From positions 1 to 29,357 of the forward strand of contig JAXDBZ010000064.1 in assembly GCA_034678345.1 (NCBI GenBank): a stretch of DNA of 29,357 bases, written 5' to 3'. Below, piece by piece: positions 1-6,390 of this stretch (the stretch's first letter is position 1; the number at the start of each line of letters is the position of its first letter). Below the pieces are notes generated by a model, which was not told where the DNA came from, searched no databases, and saw only the letters and a program-made list of their open reading frames with translations. Made by a program: the position numbers and the translations under genes. This stretch comes from JANXPZ01 sp034678345 (GTDB lineage Bacteria > Eisenbacteria > RBG-16-71-46).

Positions 1-590
1 TGCGGGAGGGTGACCGGCCGGACCTGGACCTCGCCGGCGTGGCGGTGGATGACCTGCGGCTGCCAACGCATCGGCCGGCCGTGGACCCGACGGCGCTGCG
101 CTCTCTGGCGGACGCCCTGCCAGCGCAGGGCGCGGACGGTCCGTTCGAGCCCGCGCTCGCGGCGGCGCTGGCCTCGTACCGCGACTGCGGCGACGCGGCC
201 GTGGTGGCGGTGCTGGTCGGCGTCGGGGAGGGGCTCACGCCCTCGGGCGACGACGTGGTGGTCGGCGCGCTGGCCGCGCTCGAGCGGCTGGGCGACGAGC
301 GAGGGCGCGAGCGGCTGGGCGCCGCGCTCGCCGGCTGCCGCGTGCGCACCACGAAGCTCGCCGCGCAGATGATCGAGTCGGCGCTCGAGGGTCGCTACGC
401 CGAGCCCGTGCTGGGTGTGCTCGCGGCGCTGGCGGCCGGCGGAACCGCGCGGCTCGCGGCCACGGCGGCCGACCTGCTCGCCGTGGGGCACCGCTCCGGC
501 GCCGACACGCTGCGCGGCATCGTCGCAGTGCTGGAACGGGCGTCTGGTCCGGACGCTCAGGGCGCGATGAGGTCCAGCAGCACGGGGTAG
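1..590 (+). CDS. DUF2877 domain protein (AllH-like), 3' part
   Basis: The reading frame is open from the first bases of the window (codons in phase with base 3), so the start lies upstream and about 195 C-terminal residues are visible. The family is recognised from GEGLTPSGDD followed by VVVGALAAL, and from GHRSGADTLRGIV near the end, which match the glycine-rich GLTPSGDD and GHSSG-type motifs of DUF2877. In E. coli the DUF2877 protein YlbF (AllH) is one of the subunits linked to oxamate carbamoyltransferase in allantoin breakdown. Whether this one works in purine or ureide catabolism cannot be judged because its upstream partners are outside the window. Its last 34 bases overlap the end of the convergent hydrolase gene on the other strand. 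Confidence 0.8.
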   Translation, partial: REGDRPDLDLAGVAVDDLRLPTHRPAVDPTALRSLADALPAQGADGPFEPALAAALASYRDCGDAAVVAVLVGVGEGLTPSGDDVVVGALAALERLGDERGRERLGAALAGCRVRTTKLAAQMIESALEGRYAEPVLGVLAALAAGGTARLAATAADLLAVGHRSGADTLRGIVAVLERASGPDAQGAMRSSSTG

Positions 591-1513
591 ACGCGCCCGG
601 GGTTGGCGCCGACCTGTTCGGGGTCCACGACGTCGTGCTGCAGGCCGAGCCGGGCCGGGAAGTGATGGGCCATCACGCGCGCCCCGTGCGCGCGCCAGAG
701 CCCGGCGAGGCGCTCCGCCGCTCCCGTGTCCGTCGCGGCGTCGTCGCCCGCCGTGACCAGGGCCATCGTGCCCGCCGCCGGCGCCGCGCGCCGCGCATCG
801 GCCTCGATCCTCGCGGCGAGCGCGAGCGTCTGCGCCACCGCGCGCGTCGAGAAGCGCGGATAGACGTGCTTCGGCCCGGGCAGGGCGGCCTTCACCCGCG
901 GGTCCCACCAGAGGAACAGGTTCGGCAGCCCCAGCAGGAGGTTCATCGCCGGCCGGGTGAAGGGCCCGGGCGCCGCCGCCAGCCCGAGCAGCGGGGCGAT
1001 GGCCACCGCCCGCGCCACGTCGGCGCGCTGCTGCGCCGCCCAGGCGGTCATCGTCCCGCCGACGCTGAGCCCGGCGACGGCGACCTCGTCGCCCAGGCCG
1101 CGGGCGATGTCCACGGCCTCGTCGGTGATCCGGCACAGCACCGCGGCGTCGAGGCTCGCCTGCTCCCCGGTCATGCGGTCGGCCAGACCGTGCCCGGGCA
1201 GGCGCGGGATGTAGACGTTGGCCCCGCGCTCGTGGAGCCGCTCGCCCAGCGCCCGGAACTGCTCGGGGCAGTTCGTGAGGCCGTGCAGCAGCACCACGGC
1301 GCGCGCCGTGCGGTGACCGTGCGTCAGCAGGCGCGTGCGGCCGGCAGGCGTGACACCGTCGCCTTCCCCCGCGTGCACCGCGGCGATGCGCCGCAGGGCC
1401 TCGTCGTAGTCGCGCGCCGGATCGGGCCGGGTCGGGAGGCGGTTCGGTCCGATGGGGCGCAGGAGCCACAGTGCCAGGGCGAGCAGCGGGACGAGGACGG
1501 CGAGCCAACCCAT
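557..1513 (-). CDS. membrane-anchored or exported alpha/beta hydrolase (esterase/lipase-like)
   Basis: This encodes 318 residues. The N-terminus (about residues 2-20) is a hydrophobic signal or anchor helix, so the hydrolase domain probably lies outside the cytoplasmic membrane. The oxyanion region is LLHGLTN (75-81), the nucleophile is Ser150 in GLSVGG, a candidate acid lies in TAGDDAATD (254-262), and the catalytic His is His293 in LQHD. The fold resembles monoglyceride lipase/esterase-type serine hydrolases; the substrate is unknown. The start at 1513 was chosen because a GGAGG site lies about 10 bases upstream and the hydrophobic segment begins at once. An ATG 11 codons upstream is the alternative. 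It reads away from the HIT gene and converges on the DUF2877 gene with a 34-base overlap. Confidence 0.8.
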   Translation of the reverse strand: MGWLAVLVPLLALALWLLRPIGPNRLPTRPDPARDYDEALRRIAAVHAGEGDGVTPAGRTRLLTHGHRTARAVVLLHGLTNCPEQFRALGERLHERGANVYIPRLPGHGLADRMTGEQASLDAAVLCRITDEAVDIARGLGDEVAVAGLSVGGTMTAWAAQQRADVARAVAIAPLLGLAAAPGPFTRPAMNLLLGLPNLFLWWDPRVKAALPGPKHVYPRFSTRAVAQTLALAARIEADARRAAPAAGTMALVTAGDDAATDTGAAERLAGLWRAHGARVMAHHFPARLGLQHDVVDPEQVGANPGRVYPVLLDLIAP

Positions 1514-1571
1514 GCGGCGGATCCTCCACGGGGACCAGCCGGGCATCCTACACGATGCCCGCCGGCCGCGG

Positions 1572-1600
1572 GTGACAGGTCGCGCCGCGGCGGCTAGACT
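1572..1600 (+). promoter_or_regulatory. sigma70-like promoter for the HIT gene
   Basis: GTGACA (1572-1577) and TAGACT (1595-1600) are separated by exactly 17 bases. They match 5/6 and 4/6 of the TTGACA/TATAAT consensus. The HIT start is 43 bases beyond the -10 box, and the site lies in the divergent gap after the hydrolase start. Confidence 0.55.
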
Positions 1601-1642
1601 CCCCGCGATCGTCCCACAGCGCGCACCCCGGAGGACACCGCC

Positions 1643-1987
1643 TTGGCCGACTGCCTGTTCTGCGAGATCGCCGCGGGCAAGCGCCCCGCGAAGATCGAGG
1701 GCGAGACCACGCACGTGCTCGCCTTCCGCGACAATAACCCGCAAGCCCCGACCCACATCCTGCTCATCCCCAAGGAGCACGTCGCCGACTCGGCGGCCGA
1801 CCTCGGCCCGCAGCACGCGGTGATCCTGCAGGAGATGTTCGCGCTGGCGGCGAAGATTGCGCGCGAGGAGCGGCTCGAGCTGGGCTGGCGGCTGGTCACC
1901 AACGTCGGGCCCGAGGCGGGGCAGTCGGTCTACCACCTGCACGTCCACCTGCTGGGCGGGCGCCCGATGCGCTGGCCGCCGGGCTGA
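1643..1987 (+). CDS. HIT family (HinT-type) nucleotide hydrolase
   Basis: This is a 114-residue histidine-triad protein, the usual length for HinT/PKCI-type members. The diagnostic motif near the C-terminus is HLHVHLLGGR, where the last two triad histidines act in hydrolysis of purine nucleoside phosphoramidates and adenylated compounds in the cytoplasm. The N-terminal CLFCEIAAGKRP is also typical, with Cys4 and Cys7 forming half of the optional zinc site. Translation starts at a TTG: a GGAGGA site lies 7 bases upstream and no ATG fits the conserved N-terminus. A 17-base-spaced promoter precedes the gene and a perfect hairpin follows it, so it appears to be a single-gene transcript. Confidence 0.93.
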   Translation: MADCLFCEIAAGKRPAKIEGETTHVLAFRDNNPQAPTHILLIPKEHVADSAADLGPQHAVILQEMFALAAKIAREERLELGWRLVTNVGPEAGQSVYHLHVHLLGGRPMRWPPG

Positions 1988-2001
1988 TCCCCGGTACGAC
2001 A

Positions 2002-2038
2002 CGAACGGCCCCGGAGGGATGTCCTCCGGGGCCGTTCG
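2002..2038. terminator. bidirectional terminator-like hairpin between convergent genes
   Basis: Two perfect 16-base arms (2002-2017 and 2023-2038, left arm CGAACGGCCCCGGAGG) enclose a 5-base loop. The hairpin lies between the stop of the HIT gene (1987) and the stop of the convergent permease (2050), the expected place for a shared terminator. There is no long T run, which is usual at this GC content. Confidence 0.75.
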
Positions 2039-2049
2039 CGTGCCGCGCG

Positions 2050-3507
2050 TCAGGCGATGGTCCGGCGGGCGATCCTCGTCCACACCAGGTACACCGGCAG
2101 GCCGAGCAGGACGATGCCCAGCCCCGGCCAGGTGTAGGCGGGTCGGGTGATCAGGAGGTTCACGGCGATGGCGGCCGCGAGGACCACGTAGAGCGCGGGC
2201 ACCACCGGGTAGCCGAAGGCGCGGTAGGGACGCTCGGCGTCCGGCCGGGTGCGGCGCAGCACGAACAGCCCCGCCACCGTGAGGGTGTAGAAGAGGACCA
2301 CGGCGAAGACGACGAAGTCGAGCAGGTTGCCGTAGGTGCCGGACAGGCAGAGCAGGCTCGCCCACACCGCCTGCACCGCCAGCGCCGCACCCGGCACGCC
2401 CTTGCGGTTCAGTTGGCCGGCCTGGCGGAAGAAGAGGCCGTCCCGGGCCATCGCGTAGTACACCCGCGCGCCCGAGAGGATCTGTCCGTTGTTGCAGCCG
2501 AAGGTCGAGACCATGATGAGCACGGCCATGATCACGGCGCCCGGCGCGCCGAACAGCATCGTGGCCGCCGCCGTGCCGACGCGGTCCGAGGTCGCGAACT
2601 GGATGCCGCGCCCGAGCACGTCCGTCGCCGCGGGCGAGCCCTCGACCGGCAGCAGTCGCAGGTAGGCGACGTTCGCCAGCAGGTAAAGCAGGATCACCGT
2701 CCCGGCGCCGACCCCGAGGCTGAAGGGGATGGTGCGCCGCGGCTCGACCACCTCGCCGGCGGTGAAGGTGATGTTCTCCCAAGTGACGCTGGCGAACAGC
2801 GAGCCGACCAGCGAGGCGCCGAGCGCGCTCGCCAGGGCGATCCCGGCGAGCGGCACGACCGACGCGACGCCGTCGGTCACGTGGACCTGCCCGGCGCGCC
2901 AGAAGTCGTGGAAGTTGGCGGCGAGCGCCGGAGCCCGGCTGCCGACGAACAAGCCGAGGGCGATGAGGCCGAGCACGGCCACCGTCTTGGCGATGGTGAA
3001 GGTGTTCTGCACCAGCCGGCCGCCGTGCAGGCCGCGGCGGTTCACCGCCGTCAGCACGACGATGCTGGCGATGGCCACCAGCCGGGCGGCCGTGACCTGG
3101 AAGAGCCCGGCGTCGAACAGCACCACGTCCTCGCCCAGCGCGGGGACGAGCACCGCCGTGAACTTGGCGAAGGCCATGGCCACCGCGGCGATGGTGCCGG
3201 TCTGGATCACGGTGAACAGCGTCCAGCCGTAGAGGAACGCCGGCAGCGGGCCGTAGGCCTCGCGCAGGTAGACGTACTGGCCGCCGGCGCGCGGCATCAT
3301 GCCGGCCAGTTCGCCGTAGGACAGCGCGCCCACGACGGTGAGCACGCCGGCCACCACCCAGGACATGAGCAGCCAGCCGGGGCCACCGACGGTGCGGGCG
3401 ATGTCGGCGCTGACGATGAAGATGCCGGATCCGATCATGGATCCGATCACGATCATCGTCGAGTCGAGCCGCCGCAGCTCGCGCTTGAACTCGGGGGCGG
3501 GCTCCAT
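2050..3507 (-). CDS. APC superfamily amino-acid permease
   Basis: This encodes 485 residues with about 12 hydrophobic segments. The first helix carries IGSMIGSGIFIV (about residues 21-32), the unwound glycine-rich substrate-binding motif of APC transporters, followed by SYGELAGMMPRAGGQY in helix 2-3. This pattern is closest to LAT/YfnA-like amino-acid permeases of the inner membrane, driven by proton symport or exchange; the exact substrate cannot be read. The start lies 7 bases after the stop of the upstream permease gene. A GAGG-type ribosome site overlaps that stop codon, so the two are very likely cotranscribed and coupled. The gene ends at the shared hairpin with the HIT gene. Confidence 0.88.
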   Translation of the reverse strand: MEPAPEFKRELRRLDSTMIVIGSMIGSGIFIVSADIARTVGGPGWLLMSWVVAGVLTVVGALSYGELAGMMPRAGGQYVYLREAYGPLPAFLYGWTLFTVIQTGTIAAVAMAFAKFTAVLVPALGEDVVLFDAGLFQVTAARLVAIASIVVLTAVNRRGLHGGRLVQNTFTIAKTVAVLGLIALGLFVGSRAPALAANFHDFWRAGQVHVTDGVASVVPLAGIALASALGASLVGSLFASVTWENITFTAGEVVEPRRTIPFSLGVGAGTVILLYLLANVAYLRLLPVEGSPAATDVLGRGIQFATSDRVGTAAATMLFGAPGAVIMAVLIMVSTFGCNNGQILSGARVYYAMARDGLFFRQAGQLNRKGVPGAALAVQAVWASLLCLSGTYGNLLDFVVFAVVLFYTLTVAGLFVLRRTRPDAERPYRAFGYPVVPALYVVLAAAIAVNLLITRPAYTWPGLGIVLLGLPVYLVWTRIARRTIA

Positions 3508-3514
3508 GCCGGCC

Positions 3515-5017
3515 TCAGGCCTTCGCAGCGTCCCGCCGCTTCCGCATGACGCTGTGGTAGCGCCCGTAGCCGAAGCAGATGACGAACCCGATCGCCAGCC
3601 AGATGAACAGCCGCCACCAGTTCTCGACCGGCAGTGAGAACATGAGCACCAGGCAGGTGAGGATGCCGAGGATGGGGATGAGCGGGAAGAACGGCGTCCG
3701 GAACGGCCGCTCGGCTTCGGGGTGGGTGACCCGCATGATGAGCACGGCGGCGCAGACGATGACGAAGGCCAGCAGGGTGCCGATGTTCACCAGCTCGGCG
3801 AGGATGCGCAGCGGCAGCAGCGCCGCCATGAGGGCGACGAAGAAGCCGGTGAGGATGGTGGACTTCCACGGGGTGCGGAACTTCTCGTGCACGTCGCCGA
3901 AGAACCCGGTGGGCACCAGCCCGTCGCGGGCCATGGCCAGCAGTACGCGCGGCTGGCTCAGCATCATGACCAGCAGCACCGAGGTGATGCCGGCCACCGC
4001 GCCGATCGAGATGATGAACTGCGCCCACGGCAGCCCGACCTGGGCGAAGGCGTTCGAGACCGGCGCGTTGATGTCGATCTGCTCGCGCGGCACCATGCCG
4101 GTGAGCACGATCGAGACCGCGATGTAGAGCACGGTGCTGACGAGCAGCGAGGCGATGATGCCGATGGGCACGTCGCGGTTCGGCACGCGCGCCTCCTCGG
4201 CGTGGGTCGAGACCGAGTCGAAGCCGATGTAGGCGAAGAAGATCGTCGCCGCGCCGGCCAGCATGCCCAGCGCCGTGCCGTCCGGAGCGGTCTGGCCCCA
4301 GATGGTGTGGCCGAAGAAGCTGATGCCGCCGTAGCCGAACGGGGCGAACGGGTGCCAGTTCGCCGGATTGATGAAGAAGGCGCCGACCCCGATCACGAAC
4401 AGGACGATGGCGATCTTGATGCCCACCATGGTGGCGTTGAAGGTGGCGCTCTCGCGGATGCCCTTGACCAGCACCCAGGTGACGATGGCGGTGATGACGA
4501 TGGCGGGCAGGTCGAAGAGCGAGCCGGTCCGCACGAACTGCCCGGCGGCGGTGTCGAAGTCGAAGGGCGCGATGGTCAGCGCCTTCGGTAAGTGCCAGCC
4601 GAAGATGCTGATGAAGTCCTGGAAGTAGTGGGACCAGCCGTGCGCCACGGCGCCCGAGGCCACCGCGTACTCGAGGATGAGGTCCCAGCCGATGATCCAG
4701 GCGAACAGCTCGCCGAGGGTGACGTAGGCGTAGGTGTAGGCGGAGCCGGCGATGGGCACCATCGAGGCGAACTCGGCGTAGCACAGGGCGGCGAAGACGC
4801 AGGCCAGGCCGGCGGCACAGAAGGAGATGGAGAGCGCCGGCCCGGCCTTGTCGTGGGCGGCGATGCCGGTGAGCACGAAGATGCCGGTGCCGATGATGGC
4901 GCCGATGCCGAGGCTCGAGAGCCGCACCGGGCCGAGGACGCGCCGCAGGCGGTTCTCACCCTTCATCTCCTCCAGGCACAGCTCGAGCGGCTTCTTGGCG
5001 AAGAGCGGATTGCCCAT
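3515..5017 (-). CDS. APC superfamily permease, cationic amino-acid transporter (CAT/YfnA) type
   Basis: This encodes 500 residues. The cytoplasmic N-terminus MGNPLFAKKPLELCLEE is followed by LGIGAIIGTGIFVLTGIAA, the APC helix-1 signature in the form found in CAT-type and YfnA-like permeases. CYAEFASMVPIAGSAYTYAY in the next helices and the H-EEARVPNRDVPIGI loop after helix 6 support this. Basic or neutral amino acids are the likely cargo, moved inward across the plasma membrane. The start at 5017 has GGGAG about 6 bases upstream; the open frame continues further upstream but lacks any hydrophobic or conserved sequence. It is the first gene of a two-permease unit with the gene ending at 2050. 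The two proteins are only distantly alike, so they probably differ in substrate. Confidence 0.88.
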   Translation of the reverse strand: MGNPLFAKKPLELCLEEMKGENRLRRVLGPVRLSSLGIGAIIGTGIFVLTGIAAHDKAGPALSISFCAAGLACVFAALCYAEFASMVPIAGSAYTYAYVTLGELFAWIIGWDLILEYAVASGAVAHGWSHYFQDFISIFGWHLPKALTIAPFDFDTAAGQFVRTGSLFDLPAIVITAIVTWVLVKGIRESATFNATMVGIKIAIVLFVIGVGAFFINPANWHPFAPFGYGGISFFGHTIWGQTAPDGTALGMLAGAATIFFAYIGFDSVSTHAEEARVPNRDVPIGIIASLLVSTVLYIAVSIVLTGMVPREQIDINAPVSNAFAQVGLPWAQFIISIGAVAGITSVLLVMMLSQPRVLLAMARDGLVPTGFFGDVHEKFRTPWKSTILTGFFVALMAALLPLRILAELVNIGTLLAFVIVCAAVLIMRVTHPEAERPFRTPFFPLIPILGILTCLVLMFSLPVENWWRLFIWLAIGFVICFGYGRYHSVMRKRRDAAKA

Positions 5018-5329
5018 GCGTGCTCCCGGTTGGCTGCTGCGTGGTGTCCGGACTGCGGTTCGGCGGTGCGGCCCCCGGCCGGGCCCGCGCCGCCTGCGGA
5101 GCGCGCTTCCGTGGAGGGCCAGCAGACCATACGCATCGGCGCCGGAGGCCGTCAACGGGATTGACGGCCCGGCGACCTTTGGTCCGGCCGCTACCTCCGT
5201 CTCGCCCGGCGCGTGATGGCCGCCTCGGCCGGCGGTCCTCTCCGCTCCCATGCGATCGATGAGAACCGACGTTCGAGCGGAGTCGCACCCGGCCGCATGT
5301 TCTCGGCCGTCAGGCAGACCACCCGGCGA
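5018..5329. other. 312-base intergenic region upstream of the permease pair
   Basis: No gene is visible here. It holds hairpin repeat copy 1 (5118-5169). It also has a long-looped inverted repeat CTCCGCTC (5240-5247)/GAGCGGAG (5275-5282) that encloses GAAC-N4-GTTC (5263-5274). The permease promoter should lie here, but I could not pick convincing -35 and -10 boxes. Confidence 0.5.
5118..5169. repeat. dispersed hairpin repeat, copy 1
   Basis: This 52-base stretch matches 6316-6367 with about 8 mismatches and no gaps. The best core is CCATACG...GGAGGCCGTCA(A/G)CGGGATTGACGGCC. It contains a perfect 8-base stem, GGCCGTCA (5147-5154) with TGACGGCC (5162-5169), around the 7-base loop ACGGGAT. It lies in the gap between the permease start (5017) and the PD40 stop (5330). 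Confidence 0.75.
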
Positions 5330-6211
5330 TCACCGCACAGCCCGGTCCAGCGCCAGCCCGGAGGCATCCATCCAGAGGACGTGATGGGTGTAGGCGCCGG
5401 AGGGGAGCCGCTCGGCCTTCAGGAAGAAGAAGTACTTCCCGTCCGGGGAGACGTAAGGGCAAACCGCACCCTCCGGTGTCTCCAACCGCCTGGCCGGCCG
5501 CCAGCGACCGTCGTTGCCCCGGAAGCTCACCCACAGGTCGGAATCGCGCATGAAGATCAGGTACCGGCCGTCGCGCGCGACGAAGGGGCTGCCCTCGTGG
5601 GCTTCGGAATTGATGGCCGCATCGAGGCTGACCGGCCTTGCGAAGCCTCCGTTCAGGGGCTCCGCGACGAAGACGTCGTCCCGACCCTTGGAGCCGCGCC
5701 GCTCGGAGCCGAAGTACAGACGGCCCGCGGGGTCGATGGACACCTGCCAGTGGAGGTGCTCGTCATTGACCTCCGGTCCGAGCGGGCGGGGCTCGCCCCA
5801 GCCGCTGGCGGTCCTTTCGACGCGCCAGATCCGTTCCCGCACCCGGTCTCCCGGGTACCGCGGACGCTGGGAGTTGAAGTACAGCGTCCGGTCGTCCGGT
5901 GACAGCTTCGGGCCATCGTCGCGGTCGTCTTCATGGGAGAAGGGTAGCGGCGCCGGCCTGGTCCACCGGCCGTTCTCGCGTATCGCCACGTAGATGCGGT
6001 CGTCGGCCCAGTAGATTTCGCTCCCGTCCCCAGAGATCGTCACGGAAGCGTGCCGGGAGGCGACGATGCCGGGGGCGAAGACCACGGGCGATCGCCCCGG
6101 CGCCGGCTGGCCCATGTAGGGGCCGGTGAGTGTCGGGAATCCATGCGGCCGTCCGGCCGGAGCCGTGGCGGACAGGAATGACAGTCCGATCGCGACCAGT
6201 CGAATATCCAT
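5330..6211 (-). CDS. exported PD40/WD40-like beta-propeller protein, paralog 1
   Basis: This encodes 293 residues. A signal peptide (about residues 1-20, MDIRLVAIGLSFLSATAPAG) suggests export. The body has repeated blade signatures: SGDGSEIYWA, LSPDDRTLYFNSQ, DPAGRLYFGSER, VARDGRYLIF and VSPDGKYFFFLK, which are typical of TolB/PD40 propellers. No catalytic residue pattern is visible, so a binding role is likely; the ligand is unknown. It is paralogous to the protein at 23597-24514: the two share the order RERIW, HLHWQ/PLHWQ, LYF(G/T)SE, LWVSFR/LFVSFR and SPDGKY. The start was chosen for the signal peptide, but its ribosome site is weak. The gene has less extreme G/C third positions than its neighbours by eye and is flanked by two copies of the hairpin repeat. 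Confidence 0.8.
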   Translation of the reverse strand: MDIRLVAIGLSFLSATAPAGRPHGFPTLTGPYMGQPAPGRSPVVFAPGIVASRHASVTISGDGSEIYWADDRIYVAIRENGRWTRPAPLPFSHEDDRDDGPKLSPDDRTLYFNSQRPRYPGDRVRERIWRVERTASGWGEPRPLGPEVNDEHLHWQVSIDPAGRLYFGSERRGSKGRDDVFVAEPLNGGFARPVSLDAAINSEAHEGSPFVARDGRYLIFMRDSDLWVSFRGNDGRWRPARRLETPEGAVCPYVSPDGKYFFFLKAERLPSGAYTHHVLWMDASGLALDRAVR

Positions 6212-6245
6212 GGGGTTTCTCGTGGGGTGCTTCGGGTCTTGTGAA

Positions 6246-6272
6246 CCTCCGGAGGAGATCCCACCGGATCTC
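6246..6272 (-). promoter_or_regulatory. palindrome and hairpin in the leader of the PD40 gene
   Basis: The perfect palindrome CCTCCGGAGG (6246-6255) adjoins a 7-base stem GAGATCC/GGATCTC (6255-6261 and 6266-6272) with loop CACC. Both lie 35-61 bases upstream of the PD40 start at 6211. The function is not known; an operator or mRNA leader structure is possible. Confidence 0.35.
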
Positions 6273-6315
6273 GTCCATTCCGACGCTCCATCGCTGCCGC
6301 TTCCGCCCGCAGAAG

Positions 6316-6367
6316 GCGAGCCGCCCATACGTATGCGGGCCGGAGGCCGTCAGCGGGATTGACGGCC
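6316..6367. repeat. dispersed hairpin repeat, copy 2
   Basis: This is the second copy of the 52-base element, in the same orientation as 5118-5169 and about 1.2 kb from it. It starts with the palindrome CATACGTATG (6326-6335) and merges into the long stem of the terminator at 6335-6377. The two copies bracket the PD40 gene. Confidence 0.75.
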
Positions 6368-6377
6368 TCCGGCCCGC
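6335..6377 (-). terminator. strong hairpin terminator after the M13 peptidase pair
   Basis: A perfect 18-base stem (6335-6352 with 6360-6377; left arm GCGGGCCGGAGGCCGTCA) closes the 7-base loop GCGGGAT. It begins 13 bases beyond the peptidase stop codon (6391) on the minus strand, so it most likely ends that transcript. It shares its core with hairpin repeat copy 2. Confidence 0.75.
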
Positions 6378-6390
6378 CGTACCCCGTCCG

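Noticed and set aside
1514..2782. Upstream extension of the minus-strand hydrolase frame
   Set aside because: It crosses the HIT gene and a permease in other frames. A signal-anchor start with a ribosome site exists at 1513.
5263..5274. GAAC-N4-GTTC, resembling a Gram-positive LexA box
   Set aside because: It sits mid-gap, is not next to any SOS gene or a visible promoter, and such a short core is expected by chance.
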